DNA of 64,000 nt, from assembly GCA_009773555.1 (NCBI GenBank), contig WSXZ01000012.1, forward strand, positions 1 to 64,000, given 5' to 3'. The position numbers and the translations under genes are program-made. The DNA comes from Methylocystaceae bacterium. Its GTDB lineage: Bacteria > Pseudomonadota > Alphaproteobacteria > Rhizobiales > Beijerinckiaceae. How positions within the stretch are numbered: the first letter of the stretch is position 1; each line of letters starts with the position of its first letter. The notes below the pieces were generated by a model. The model saw only the letters and a program-made list of their open reading frames with translations. It made no database searches and was not told the DNA's origin. This document shows positions 25,211-34,351 of the stretch, piece by piece.

Positions 25211-26296
25211 CTAGAGTGGATGAGTCTTGTTCGGCCGATCTGGCTCATAACCCGTGGTGTAGGTCGGCTCCCTGTTGCGCCACTTCGGCTCCTTGTTGAG
25301 CGTGTGATTGGTGATTTTCCGCAGATTGCGGATCAGCACGCCGTAAGGCTTAATCAGAACCGATGAAATGCGGGCGCCGGGCGGTTCGTCCATGAACGGC
25401 ATGAACTTGTCGGGAAAGCCCGGCATGGTGCAGCCGATGCAGATGCCGCCGACATTGGGGCACCCTCCCAGACCCGCGATCCAGCCGCGCTTGGGCACGT
25501 TGCATTGAACGACCGGGCCCCAGCAGCCGATCTTCACCAGGCACTTCCGCGAGCCATATTCTTGCGCGAAATCGGCCTCTTCGTAGTAAGCGGCGCGGTC
25601 ACATCCCTCATGAACGGTGGGACCAAACAGCCAGCGCGGGCGGCCAAGTCTGTCGACGGGAATCATTGGCGCCAGACCGGCGAGTTGGCGCAGCAGGTAG
25701 AGGAATGTCTCCATGAAATTGTCTGGCTGGACAGGACAGCCCGGGACATTGACGATTGGCAGACCGGCCTTCGATTTCCACTCGGCGCCAAGATAGTCCT
25801 GAAGGCCCATGCAGCCCGTAGGATTGCCCTTCATTGCATGAATGCCGCCGTATGTGGCGCAGGTGCCGGCGCCGATTACGGCAAGCGCCTTTGGAGCCAA
25901 GCGGTCGATCCATTCGGTGGTTTTAATCGGCTGTCCGGTCGCCGCATCCGTCCCAATCGCCGCCCAATACCCATCGCCGCTCAGCTTCTCGTTCGGGATG
26001 GAGCCTTCGACCACAAGGACGAAGTTTTCGAGTTCGCCCCGCGCGCCTCGATGGAAGGCCTTCATAAAGTCATCGCCCACTTCGTAGGAGAGGACTGCAT
26101 TGTGCAAGCGCACCTTCGGCAGGCCGGGGATCGCTCCGAGGATGACGTCCTCTATGCTCGGTTCGCTCGCGGCGGTGATTGAGACCGAGTCGCCGTCGCA
26201 ACTCAGTCCCGCCGTAAGCCAGAGCACGTCAAGCTCTTCGATCGTGGATGGAGGCCGCTCTTTTCCTTTGGGAACTGGATTGGGGTCTGGAGCCAT
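25211..26296 (-). CDS. hhyS: [NiFe]-hydrogenase small subunit, group 1h-like
   Basis: Electron-transfer subunit with three Fe-S clusters. The 361-residue protein has no twin-arginine signal: it starts MAPDPNPVPKGKERPPS, so the enzyme is not exported. The proximal-cluster motif reads GLSCDGDS: Cys33 is kept, but the second Cys of the usual CxxC is Asp36. With GTCATYGG and GCPVQPDN the cluster would have three Cys and one Asp ligands, as reported for the O2-tolerant actinobacterial-type enzyme of Ralstonia eutropha. Further ligands for the other clusters are HEGCDR, KCLVKIGCWGP, QCNVP and GGCPNVGGICIGCTMPGFPD. No cytochrome b subunit gene is nearby. Confidence 0.92.
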   Translation of the reverse strand: MAPDPNPVPKGKERPPSTIEELDVLWLTAGLSCDGDSVSITAASEPSIEDVILGAIPGLPKVRLHNAVLSYEVGDDFMKAFHRGARGELENFVLVVEGSIPNEKLSGDGYWAAIGTDAATGQPIKTTEWIDRLAPKALAVIGAGTCATYGGIHAMKGNPTGCMGLQDYLGAEWKSKAGLPIVNVPGCPVQPDNFMETFLYLLRQLAGLAPMIPVDRLGRPRWLFGPTVHEGCDRAAYYEEADFAQEYGSRKCLVKIGCWGPVVQCNVPKRGWIAGLGGCPNVGGICIGCTMPGFPDKFMPFMDEPPGARISSVLIKPYGVLIRNLRKITNHTLNKEPKWRNREPTYTTGYEPDRPNKTHPL

Positions 26297-26641
26297 CGGT
26301 CAATCCTTTCACCAAAAGACCTGGCGACGGAAAGTCTGCACCGGGAGCAACCTGCTCGGCTTGCGCTTCTATTGGCTGCGAGCGACGCAGCCATGCCGGC
26401 GCGCGGCGGCATACAGGCCTGTCACGGCCGAAGGAAAACTCTGGAACTTGAGAAATGTTCCTAGGAGGGAACAAAATCACTGCGCGTACGATCGAGAGCG
26501 CGGGAGCGATTTTCATTTTTGGACGCGGGTCGATCCTACCCATCGAGACGGCGAGAGCGCGACTGAAGCGCCCTCGGAAGCGCCCGACAGAGCTGAGCTG
26601 ACGCTGCCTTAACTGACGCAGCGTCGCACTCCAGCTTGAGC
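26297..26641. other. Intergenic region upstream of the hydrogenase operon
   Basis: About 345 bases between the porin stop and hhyS start, both on the minus strand. No gene is supported. It contains a GGAAC-N17-GTT motif (26437-26461, minus strand) described separately and must hold the promoter for the hydrogenase operon. No sigma-54 (GG-N10-GC) element was recognised. Confidence 0.6.
26437..26461 (-). promoter_or_regulatory. Possible EcfG (general stress sigma) promoter upstream of hhyS
   Basis: On the minus strand GGAAC at 26461-26457 is followed after 17 bases by GTT at 26439-26437. This fits the alphaproteobacterial EcfG consensus GGAAC-N16/17-CGTT, except that the base before GTT is A instead of C. 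It is about 140 bases upstream of the hhyS start. The overlapping plus-strand text GGAAC-N9-GTTCC is also an inverted repeat, so an operator is an alternative reading. Chance occurrence cannot be excluded. Confidence 0.35.
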
Positions 26642-29146
26642 CTATTTTGCTTCTGCGATGCTGATGAGATCGAAGTGTCGGTTGACGCCGGCATGGATGA
26701 GGTTGCCATTGAAGCGCGTCGAGCTTGACGCGCCATAGGCGTAAAAGCCGTTCGTCTGCGCCGCGAAATTGAACCCTTGAGCCGCGCCGAGATCGTAGCG
26801 AAGATAATCGACCTTGACGCTCCACTCGGGCGTGAACATCCATTCAGCGCCGCCGCCCGCCGTCCAGCCGATCAAGCTATCCTGATAGACGGGATTGACG
26901 AGCGTCTGGTTCGTCCCGCCGATGCGGCGGGTGAAGATCGCGGCGTTCGAAGTTACGCCGCCATAGGCCATGCCGCCCGTGCCGTAAACGGCAAGCGTCG
27001 GCGTGACGAGGTAGCCCAGACGCCCGCGGATCGTTCCAAGATAGTTGAGCGTCGCGGTGCGCTGCGCATAAGTGGCGAAGCTATTGCCGCCCCCCTGCGC
27101 GAGGGTCGCTTGCCATCTCGTGTCGGTGTTGCCCGAAAACCTCCAATTGGCGCCAATCTGGAAACCGCCGATGAAGCCGGCGAGATGGTTCGTCTGGTCG
27201 ATCGGCGTCGCGCTGACAGCCACGGCTGGACTCGCGGCGGCGGCGCCGAAGGGCCAGGGCTGAACGATCGACCGCGGGCTCGACCAAGCCCCGCCGCCAT
27301 TGAGGCCGACGTAGACGTCAGACCAGCTTGGCGGCGGCGCAGGCCGCGGGGGAGGCCCCTCAGGCGAGAAGAGAGCTAGGAAATCCGATCCCGGCGGCTT
27401 GGTGATCGGATTGCCGTCGCCAAAGGCATTTGCTGAGACTTCCAGATAGAAGAAGTCGGTCGGGCGCGCGGTCAGTCCATTCGTTGTTGTCGTCTGCCCG
27501 GGGAACGATTGCGGGAAGAATGGCTGCAGCGCGACCGGCGGCGCGAAGCTTGACGTGAACGACCCTGGCCAGAAACGCGAATAGCTCGCGGTCAGATTGA
27601 TGAACGCATTCAGTTTGTAGCGGATGCGCAGATCATATTCCGTGCCGATGAACGTGCCTCTGTTGCCGAGCGGCGCAAAAAGATTGGCGCGATCCCAAGC
27701 GGCGGCGGCGCTCGCCAGCCAATAGGCGCTGAAGGACGTGTCGATCTGGAGATTTTTGAGCGGCGTAAATTCCAGCCGAATCTTGGGGTCTCTGATGTTG
27801 TTCCATGCGATGTAGTCGTTGCGCGAAAACGGCTGATTGAAGCCGTAGAAAATGTCGAAGTTCTGACTGACGCTGTCGAAGGGGCTCTTGTTGCCGGTCC
27901 CGTAGATGTAGTCGGCGCTGATGCGCGGCTTCCACGGATGGTCCGAGAAGGTGTAGCCGAGCTCGACCGAATAGGCGATGGCGTCGTGCTGGACCGTCGT
28001 TTGAATGGCGTTTTGAACAGTGCCGAACCCGCGAAATTCGCCCGTCTCGCCCATTTGTTTGTTGACGTCGACGTCGTAATCAAAGTCTCCGAGCACCCCA
28101 TAGACGCGCAGGCCTGGCGCATAGGTGTTCCTGTGAACCCTCAACGCATTAGACGTATTGAGCACATCGGCATATTGCTTGCGGCCCAGGAAATACGGCT
28201 GGATCGTCGCATATTCCGACCAGCGACGAATGCTAAACACCGTGCCATAGACCCAGTTCCCCCATTCGGGCCGATCGAACTCGTAGGGGTAGCGAACCAC
28301 CGGTCGCATCAAGAAGCTGTCGATATCCCAGTCGTTGTCCTTCTTGCCCAATCTGAGGCGAAAGCCTTCAAAATTATTGGTCGTGTTGCGGAACTCGTTG
28401 TTTGCGATCAGACGCCTGTCGAGCAACTCCAAATGAAAGCGGCCAGCGCGAATGCTAATTGGCCGATCGTTGCCACGATCGTCTTTTCCAAGCGCGTCCT
28501 TGAAATAGAGTTCTCCGAACGCCTGAATGAGATCGGTCTGATTGATCTCTTGTCCCTGCAATTGATAGAGGCTGTTGTAGGCGCGTGAGTCTTGAAATTC
28601 CACCACGAAGCGAAACGGATCCAAGATATTTTGGACGCCTACATAGGCGCGCGTTCGCGACAGCCAAAGCGAGTTGGGGAAATTTCGTCTTTGCGACGTC
28701 CACGGATTCGTCGTCGTGTTCGTCCAGGGCCGATAGTCGTCCTTGCGGTATTCAAAGCGAGCGCGGGTATCCAGACCGACGTTCAACCAGTCGATGCCTT
28801 CGAATTCCTTGTAGGTCTTCGCCAGATTGCGCACATATGGCGGAATGTCGGGCTGCGGCTCCAAACGATAGCCGCGCGTCGGCACATAGTAGCTCTTCTT
28901 CACCAGCGGCGGCGGCGGCGCCCCGGGACCAGCAGCGACACTCTTGCCATCGGTCTTCGTCTTCACTGACTTTTTTTCCGGCGCGGCCGCTTTTGCGCCG
29001 TCATCCGACTGACCCCCATTTCCCGCAATTTCCTTCGAGGGTGCTTTGTCTTCGGCGCCCGCTATTTCGGGAACGCTAAGGGCAGCGCCGACAACGGCGC
29101 CAAACGCGGCTAATCTTAACTTCTTTCTATTCTTGCTTGTCGACAT
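26642..29146 (-). CDS. Outer-membrane protein: AlgE-type porin fused to an Omp25-type barrel
   Basis: An 834-residue secreted protein with signal peptide (MSTSKNRKKLRLAAFGAVVG... ending near IAGAE). A low-complexity Ala/Lys/Pro segment follows, then, from about residue 100 to 585, a large beta-barrel like the alginate-export porins (DTRARFEYRKDDYRPW, RTRAYVGVQ, RFVVEFQDSRAY, IRAGRFHLELLDRRLIANNEFRN). A Pro-rich linker (SPEGPPPRPAPPPSW) leads, at about residue 607, into a second, smaller barrel of the rhizobial Omp25/Omp31 type (WSDVYVGLNGGGAW, GFIGGFQIGANW, IRGRLGYL, GGGAEWMFTPEWSVKVDYL), ending HAGVNRHFD. The ATG at 29146 directly precedes the signal peptide; an upstream frame extends 26 codons. 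The transported substrate is unknown. Confidence 0.8.
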   Translation of the reverse strand: MSTSKNRKKLRLAAFGAVVGAALSVPEIAGAEDKAPSKEIAGNGGQSDDGAKAAAPEKKSVKTKTDGKSVAAGPGAPPPPLVKKSYYVPTRGYRLEPQPDIPPYVRNLAKTYKEFEGIDWLNVGLDTRARFEYRKDDYRPWTNTTTNPWTSQRRNFPNSLWLSRTRAYVGVQNILDPFRFVVEFQDSRAYNSLYQLQGQEINQTDLIQAFGELYFKDALGKDDRGNDRPISIRAGRFHLELLDRRLIANNEFRNTTNNFEGFRLRLGKKDNDWDIDSFLMRPVVRYPYEFDRPEWGNWVYGTVFSIRRWSEYATIQPYFLGRKQYADVLNTSNALRVHRNTYAPGLRVYGVLGDFDYDVDVNKQMGETGEFRGFGTVQNAIQTTVQHDAIAYSVELGYTFSDHPWKPRISADYIYGTGNKSPFDSVSQNFDIFYGFNQPFSRNDYIAWNNIRDPKIRLEFTPLKNLQIDTSFSAYWLASAAAAWDRANLFAPLGNRGTFIGTEYDLRIRYKLNAFINLTASYSRFWPGSFTSSFAPPVALQPFFPQSFPGQTTTTNGLTARPTDFFYLEVSANAFGDGNPITKPPGSDFLALFSPEGPPPRPAPPPSWSDVYVGLNGGGAWSSPRSIVQPWPFGAAAASPAVAVSATPIDQTNHLAGFIGGFQIGANWRFSGNTDTRWQATLAQGGGNSFATYAQRTATLNYLGTIRGRLGYLVTPTLAVYGTGGMAYGGVTSNAAIFTRRIGGTNQTLVNPVYQDSLIGWTAGGGAEWMFTPEWSVKVDYLRYDLGAAQGFNFAAQTNGFYAYGASSSTRFNGNLIHAGVNRHFDLISIAEAK

Positions 29147-29202
29147 CGACTTTTGTCCCGTATCGCTTAACCCGGACTCCGGTTGGCGCTCTGATCGACG
29201 GA

Positions 29203-29229
29203 CCGATATGTAAACCGTGTACATATCGG
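29203..29229. promoter_or_regulatory. 27-base palindrome upstream of porin gene (candidate operator)
   Basis: CCGATATGT and ACATATCGG form perfect nine-base arms around the nine-base spacer AAACCGTGT. It lies 57 bases upstream of the porin ATG, where a dimeric regulator would bind. No regulator gene is adjacent and the motif does not match one I know. Confidence 0.5.
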
Positions 29230-29557
29230 ATATGCCGTTACGATCGATCTGTTAAGCTCATGTTTTAATCAACTCGATTTTCGACTTGCGCTGTTGTGAA
29301 ATCGCCACAGTAAACGCAACAATGCAGCCCGCGCGTTTAATTTTCGCTTTGACATTCCAGCCACTCTCTCTGGGCCGCAGAGGTTGCCCTTCTGCGACCA
29401 TTTTCCGTCCACGCCGCAAGAGGCAGTAAAGCGAAACCTTTGCTTTTTGTCTATCGATTTAGTAGACCACTCTGCACATCGAGCGAAAGCGTTGCGGTAA
29501 TGTCACAGTTTGAGAGATTGGGCGCCGCCATAGCGAGCAGAGACCTCGCCCACCGCC
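29230..29557. other. Intergenic region between tam-like gene and porin
   Basis: About 330 bases without a supported gene; the porin reads away to the left and the tam-like gene ends at its right edge. It is A+T-richer than the neighbouring genes, as expected for the porin promoter region. A plus-strand frame from 29440 runs antisense into the tam-like gene and is not believed. Confidence 0.5.
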
Positions 29558-30379
29558 CTATTTCTGCAGGGCGAAGAAGAGGCGCGGATACCGCAGAAGA
29601 ACTTTGCCGTCCGGTTGCCGCGGATAGGCCTGTGCAAGCCTCCCTCTGTATCGCGCTAAAAATTCGACGCGCTCATTTGCATCGAGCAAGTCGAGGAAGG
29701 GACGAAGGCCCGATCCTTCGAACCACTCGACCACGCCGTCAGGGCCGTCAGGGCCGTCGAGCGGGTGGACATAGACCGTCTGCCAAATATCGATCGTGCT
29801 GCAGAGCGGCGCGAGCAGATTGTAATATTCCTCGAGCGGACCGAGCACCATGATCGACTTGGCGACTGGAAGCAGACGCGGCGCCCAGGGGCCATCCGCC
29901 GCGACCATGCGCATCGCCGCGTGCGAAAGCTCATGCGTGTTGTTCGGCATCTGGACCGCAAGACGTCCGCCGGGCCGCAAATAACTCAAAAGCCTTGTCA
30001 TCAACCCGCGATGGTCGGGGAGGAAATGCAGCGCCGCATTGGCGAAGATGAGATCGGCGGGCTCCGACGGGCGCCAATGCGCGATGTCCTCCTTGATAAA
30101 AGTCGCCGTGGGCGTGCGCGCGCGGGCGACCGATAGCATGTTGTCGGATTTGTCGATCCCGATGATGTCGGCGCCGGGAAAGCTCATCGCGAGGAGCTGT
30201 GTGCTGTTTCCGGGTCCGCATCCGAGGTCATAAACCCGTTGCGTGTCGCAATAAGGCACGTGCGCAAGCAGGTCGCGGGCGGCGCGCGTGCGCTCCGCTT
30301 CGAATTTCAGATAGAGCGCCGAATTCCAGTCGTTTGTCGCGCGCCTTTCGTCGATCCCGTCAGCAGGCGCCGCGCTCAA
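29558..30379 (-). CDS. tam: Trans-aconitate 2-methyltransferase-like SAM methyltransferase
   Basis: Tam methylates trans-aconitate, which inhibits the citric acid cycle. The 273-residue protein starts its conserved part with [23 protein letters not shown] and has the SAM-binding motif [12 protein letters not shown], then [34 protein letters not shown] and a Tam-type C-terminus with [12 protein letters not shown]. The start overlaps the cysA stop by four bases, so it is the last gene of the sulfate-transport operon. The pairing may be accidental or may reflect SAM or sulfur status; no further evidence is visible. Confidence 0.85.
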   Translation of the reverse strand: MSAAPADGIDERRATNDWNSALYLKFEAERTRAARDLLAHVPYCDTQRVYDLGCGPGNSTQLLAMSFPGADIIGIDKSDNMLSVARARTPTATFIKEDIAHWRPSEPADLIFANAALHFLPDHRGLMTRLLSYLRPGGRLAVQMPNNTHELSHAAMRMVAADGPWAPRLLPVAKSIMVLGPLEEYYNLLAPLCSTIDIWQTVYVHPLDGPDGPDGVVEWFEGSGLRPFLDLLDANERVEFLARYRGRLAQAYPRQPDGKVLLRYPRLFFALQK

Positions 30380-31491
30380 ATGCCGTCTCCGGCGTTGACA
30401 TAGTCGCCGTTCTCGTCCGCCGGAAAGATGCGGGCTTTCGCCAGCGACAGCGGGACGCGGCCGCCGAGCGAAGCCGAACGTTCGAGCGGCGAGTCGATTT
30501 CGAGCGTTTGATCGTAGCCGTCGATGGCGATGGTGGCGCGAACGCCGGCAGGCGTGCGTCGCAGGCTCTCGACGCGTCCTTCGAGATCGCCGCTTCCTTC
30601 AGCCGCGACGGCGATATCGGCCGGGCGGAAGAAGACCCTCGCCGGCCCGCTGCGCAAGCCATGCGTATCGATATGCAATTCGCGGCCGCCGAACGTCACA
30701 TGGCCGTCGGAGATGGTGACAGGCAACGCGACCGCTTCGCCGACGAAGGAGATGACGAACGGCGAAGCCGGGCGGTCGTAAAGCTCTTCAGGCGTCCCAA
30801 TCTGTTCGATGCGGCCTTCGTTGAGCACGACGACGCGATCGGCGAGCTCCATCGCCTCATCCTGATCATGCGTAACGAAAACCGTCGTCAATCCCGTCTG
30901 CTTATGGATGTCGCGCAGCCAGCGGCGTAAATCCTTGCGCACGCGCGCGTCAAGCGCGCCGAAAGGCTCGTCGAGCAGCAGCACGCGCGGTTCGATGGCG
31001 AGCGCGCGCGCAAGCGCGACGCGCTGACGCTGGCCGCCGGAGAGCTGCGCGGGATAGCGGCCGCCGAGTCCGTCGAGCTGCACGAACTGCAGAAGCTCCG
31101 TGACGCGCGCCTTGATCGCCGCCCGCGAGGGACGCGTGCGTCTGGGGCGAACTCTCAGACCGTAGCCGATATTGTCGGCGACGGTCATATGTTTGAAGAG
31201 CGCATAGTTCTGAAACACCATGCCGACATGGCGGTCCTGCACGGGGAGATTGGTCGCGTTCTCGCCGTCGAAGAGGATCCGGCCACGATCGGGAGAATTG
31301 AGGCCCGCGATCACCCGCAGCAACGTCGTCTTGCCGGAGCCCGAGGGTCCAAGCAGCGCGACGAGTTCGCCCGGCTGAATGTGAAGGCTAACGTCGCGCA
31401 AGGCCGGAAAGGCGCCGAAATCCTGCTCGACTCCCTCGATGCGAATGGAAGTTCCGCGCTTACTTCCCTCAGTGGCGGCGAGCGCGTCCAA
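30376..31491 (-). CDS. cysA: Sulfate/thiosulfate ABC transporter ATPase CysA
   Basis: Energises sulfate or thiosulfate import. The protein has Walker A ([12 protein letters not shown]), Q-loop ([13 protein letters not shown]), signature ([15 protein letters not shown]), Walker B ([11 protein letters not shown]) and H-loop ([10 protein letters not shown]), followed by a TOBE-type regulatory domain. The start is uncertain. No ATG or GTG lies near the expected N-terminus ([15 protein letters not shown]), so the TTG at 31491 is proposed, which overlaps the 3' end of cysW by 23 bases; a longer frame begins with ATG at 31602. It overlaps tam by four bases. Confidence 0.92.
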   Translation of the reverse strand: MDALAATEGSKRGTSIRIEGVEQDFGAFPALRDVSLHIQPGELVALLGPSGSGKTTLLRVIAGLNSPDRGRILFDGENATNLPVQDRHVGMVFQNYALFKHMTVADNIGYGLRVRPRRTRPSRAAIKARVTELLQFVQLDGLGGRYPAQLSGGQRQRVALARALAIEPRVLLLDEPFGALDARVRKDLRRWLRDIHKQTGLTTVFVTHDQDEAMELADRVVVLNEGRIEQIGTPEELYDRPASPFVISFVGEAVALPVTISDGHVTFGGRELHIDTHGLRSGPARVFFRPADIAVAAEGSGDLEGRVESLRRTPAGVRATIAIDGYDQTLEIDSPLERSASLGGRVPLSLAKARIFPADENGDYVNAGDGI

Positions 31492-32371
31492 AGAGCGCGT
31501 CGGCGTGACGCCACTCGAGGAAGGTCTTGAGCCCAAGTGTGACGAGCGCCAAGCCTGCAAGAAGAACCGCGAGCGCGAAAGCGGCGACATTATTGTATTC
31601 ATTGTAGAGTATCTCCACCTGAAGCGGAATTGTATTGGTCAAGCCGCGTATGTGGCCGGATACGACCGAAACGGCGCCGAACTCGCCCATGGCGCGGGCG
31701 TTACACAGCAGCACGCCGTACAGCAGGCCCCATTTAATGTTGGGCAGCGTCACGGTGAGAAAAGTCTTGAAGCCGGAGGCGCCGAGCGTGAGCGCCGCTT
31801 CCTCCTCGATCTTGCCCTGCTCCTCCATCAAAGGAATGAGTTCGCGCGCAACGAAGGGAAAGGTGACAAAGATGGTCGCCAGCACGATGCCGGGCACGGC
31901 AAAGATGATCTGCACGCCGTGAGCGGCGAGCCAAGGACCGAAGAGGCCCTGGCCCCCGAACACCAGCACATAGACGAGGCCGGCGACGACCGGCGAGACG
32001 GAGAACGGAAGATCGATCAGCGTGATCAGAACGCTCTTGCCGGGAAAGGAAAATTTGGCGATCGACCAGGACGCCGCGAGTCCGAACACAAGATTCGCCG
32101 GCACGGCGATCGCGGCGACAAGAAGCGTCAGACGGATCGCGGCGCGCGCGTCTGGATCGTCGAACGCCGTAAGAAAGTGTCCGATCCCTTTGCTGAAGGC
32201 TTCAACGAAGACGATCGCCAGCGGCGCAAAAAGGAAAAGAGCGAGAAACAGCACGGCCGTCGCAATGAGCGTATAGCGCGCGAACGACGAATCCTGCGTG
32301 ACCGGCCGGAATTTGACGCCGCGGCCGCTGGACGCGACCGCGATCTCAGACATCTCAGACATGTCAGACAT
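31469..32371 (-). CDS. cysW: Sulfate ABC transporter permease CysW
   Basis: Inner-membrane permease, half of the sulfate channel. The 300-residue protein has six membrane segments and the EAA loop contacting CysA ([22 protein letters not shown]). Family hallmarks include [15 protein letters not shown], near the C-terminal third, and [11 protein letters not shown]. Start at ATG 32371, which overlaps the cysT stop by eight bases. The N-terminus is a small repeat of Met-Ser-Asp/Glu ([10 protein letters not shown]). Confidence 0.94.
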   Translation of the reverse strand: MSDMSEMSEIAVASSGRGVKFRPVTQDSSFARYTLIATAVLFLALFLFAPLAIVFVEAFSKGIGHFLTAFDDPDARAAIRLTLLVAAIAVPANLVFGLAASWSIAKFSFPGKSVLITLIDLPFSVSPVVAGLVYVLVFGGQGLFGPWLAAHGVQIIFAVPGIVLATIFVTFPFVARELIPLMEEQGKIEEEAALTLGASGFKTFLTVTLPNIKWGLLYGVLLCNARAMGEFGAVSVVSGHIRGLTNTIPLQVEILYNEYNNVAAFALAVLLAGLALVTLGLKTFLEWRHADALFGRARRH

Positions 32372-33224
32372 GGCCGAATCTCCTGCTCCATGCTTGGACC
32401 AGATTGATGAGCAGCAGCGCGGCGAAAGAGATCGCCAGCATGATCGTCGCGATTCCGGTCGCGCCCGGGACATCATATTGTTCAAGCTTCACGACGATGA
32501 GCAGCGGCGCGATCTCGGAGACGTAAGCGATATTGCCGGCGATGAAGATCACCGAGCCATATTCGCCAATGGATCTGGCGAAGGCGAGCGCGAAGCCGGT
32601 GAGCAGCGCCGGCGCCAGGGGCGGCAGCATCACACGGATGACGGTTTGCAGCCTGCCCGCGCCGAGAGTGGCGGAGGCTTCCTCCAGTTCCGCTTCGAGC
32701 TCGGAAATAATCGGCTGCACGGTGCGCACGACGAACGGCAGTCCGATGAAAATGAGCGCGACCAGAATGCCCCAGCGGGTGAAGGCGATTTTGATGTCGT
32801 AGTCGGCAAGCGGCGCGCCGAACCAGCCATTCGGCGAATACAGCGCCGCAAGCGAAATGCCGGCCACAGCCGTCGGCAGCGCGAAGGGCAGATCGACGAA
32901 CGCGTCGAGCAGTCGACGGCCGGGAAAATCGTACCGGGTGAGCACCCAGGCGACGATGAGGCCAAAGAAAAGATCGACGACCGCAGCCGCGAAGGAGATG
33001 AAGAACGTCGTGCGCAGCGACGCGGCGACGCGCGGCTCCGAGGCGATCGCGTAGAGCCCGGAAAATCCCAGTCCCGACGACCACCAGATGAGCGTGGCGA
33101 GCGGAAAGAGGACGATCACGCCAAGATAGATCAGCGTATAGCCGAAGGTTAGGCCGAAGCCTGGAATGACGCTCGGCGCCGCGAAGCGCCGAGCGTTTTT
33201 GCCGACAAGGCTCGGGGAGGTCAC
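32364..33224 (-). CDS. cysT: Sulfate ABC transporter permease CysT (CysU)
   Basis: The second permease subunit, 286 residues with six membrane helices. Diagnostic segments are [35 protein letters not shown], the EAA loop [23 protein letters not shown] (shortened here) and [14 protein letters not shown]. It overlaps the upstream binding-protein gene by four bases and cysW by eight. Confidence 0.94.
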   Translation of the reverse strand: MTSPSLVGKNARRFAAPSVIPGFGLTFGYTLIYLGVIVLFPLATLIWWSSGLGFSGLYAIASEPRVAASLRTTFFISFAAAVVDLFFGLIVAWVLTRYDFPGRRLLDAFVDLPFALPTAVAGISLAALYSPNGWFGAPLADYDIKIAFTRWGILVALIFIGLPFVVRTVQPIISELEAELEEASATLGAGRLQTVIRVMLPPLAPALLTGFALAFARSIGEYGSVIFIAGNIAYVSEIAPLLIVVKLEQYDVPGATGIATIMLAISFAALLLINLVQAWSRRFGHV

Positions 33225-34223
33225 CTTGTCAGCTCTTGTTTCTGGATGTCGTCGAAAATGCCGCCGTCGGCGAAATGCTTCTTTTGCGCCACCGCCCAGC
33301 CGCCGAAACTTTTATCGACGGTGATGAATTCGATCTTGGCGAATTTCTTGACGTCGTCCTTCGCCGCATATTCGGGATGAACGGGACGATAGAAATTGCG
33401 TGCGATGATCGCCTGCGCCGCCGGCGAATAGAGAAAGTCGAGATAGGCTTCCGCGAGCTGCCTGTTGCCTTTGGCGTCGGCGTTGGCGTCAACGACGGCG
33501 ACCGGCGGCTCCGCCAGAATGGACTGGGGCGGCGTCACGATCTCGAACTTGTCAGCGCCGAATTCCTTCAGCGCAAGGAAGGCTTCGTTCTCCCATGCGA
33601 GGAGCACGTCGCCGATGCCGCGCTGGGCGAAGGTGATCGTCGAGCCTCGCGCGCCCGTGTCCATGACCGGGGCGTTCTTGTAGATCGCCTTGACAAAATC
33701 CTTGGTCTTGGCTTCGTCGCCGCCGAATTTCTTCAGCCCGTAGCCCCAGGCCGCAAGATAATTCCAGCGCGCGCCGCCGGACGTCTTCGGGTTGGGCGTG
33801 ATCACCGCGACGCCGGGCTTCGCCAGATCGTCCCAATCCTTGACGGCTTTCGGATTGCCCTTGCGGACAAGAAACACGATCGTCGACGTATAGGGCGACG
33901 AGTTATTCGGTCGGCGCTTTTGCCAATCGACCGGAATCTTGCCGCTCTTGCTGGCGATCGCGTCAATGTCGGCGGCGAGCGCCAGCGTTACGACATCGGC
34001 GTTCAGCCCCTCGATCACCGCGCGCGCCTGCGCGCCTGAGCCGCCATGCGACGCCAGAAGTTCGATCGTTTCGCCGGTCCTGGCTTTCCAGTCCGCGCGT
34101 CGGGTCATAGGAGACGTTCAGGAACGTCTGGCCCGCCTGAGAATGCGCGCTCGCCAGCATCGTGAGGGCAACCAAGCCCCCCAAAATCCCAAGTCCCAGA
34201 CCCTTCTGAAAATTCTCGCTCAT
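33221..34223 (-). pseudogene. Sulfate-binding periplasmic protein gene with frame-breaking deletion
   Basis: The 5' part (ATG 34223, GGAGAGG ribosome site) encodes a signal peptide (MSENFQKGLGLGILGGLVAL...) and the start of the mature protein, [12 protein letters not shown]. In Sbp/CysP proteins about a dozen residues (ELY...NAAFA...) should follow, then DWKAKTGE. Here the DNA goes straight from DPTR to the codons of [21 protein letters not shown], which lie in another frame. The rest to the stop at 33221 is normal ([39 protein letters not shown]). The break is around 34105-34115. An internal ATG at 34108 could give a protein lacking an export signal. Either the gene is dead or the assembly is wrong here. 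Confidence 0.75.
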
Positions 34224-34240
34224 GGTGGCGCCTCTCCAAT

Positions 34241-34270
34241 AGTCTATAAACTCACTAGCATGAGTAGACT
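34241..34270. promoter_or_regulatory. Dyad-symmetric sequence upstream of the sulfate operon
   Basis: AGTCTA at 34241-34246 and TAGACT at 34265-34270 are complementary arms, and ACTCA/TGAGT form a second, slightly offset pair inside. The region is 18-47 bases upstream of the binding-protein ATG. It could be an operator for sulfur control; no regulator motif was recognised. Confidence 0.3.
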
Positions 34271-34351
34271 GATTGGGCAAGGCGGAAAAAGCGCGGGTCA
34301 AGCCTGGACGTCAGCGGAGCTTGGAGTGTGGACGGCTGCGAAAGGTAACGC

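Noticed and set aside
32341-32371. Repeated TCAGACAT units at the cysT/cysW junction as a possible regulatory repeat
   Set aside because: They are explained as coding repeats of Met-Ser-Asp/Glu at the start of CysW and the cysT stop overlap.
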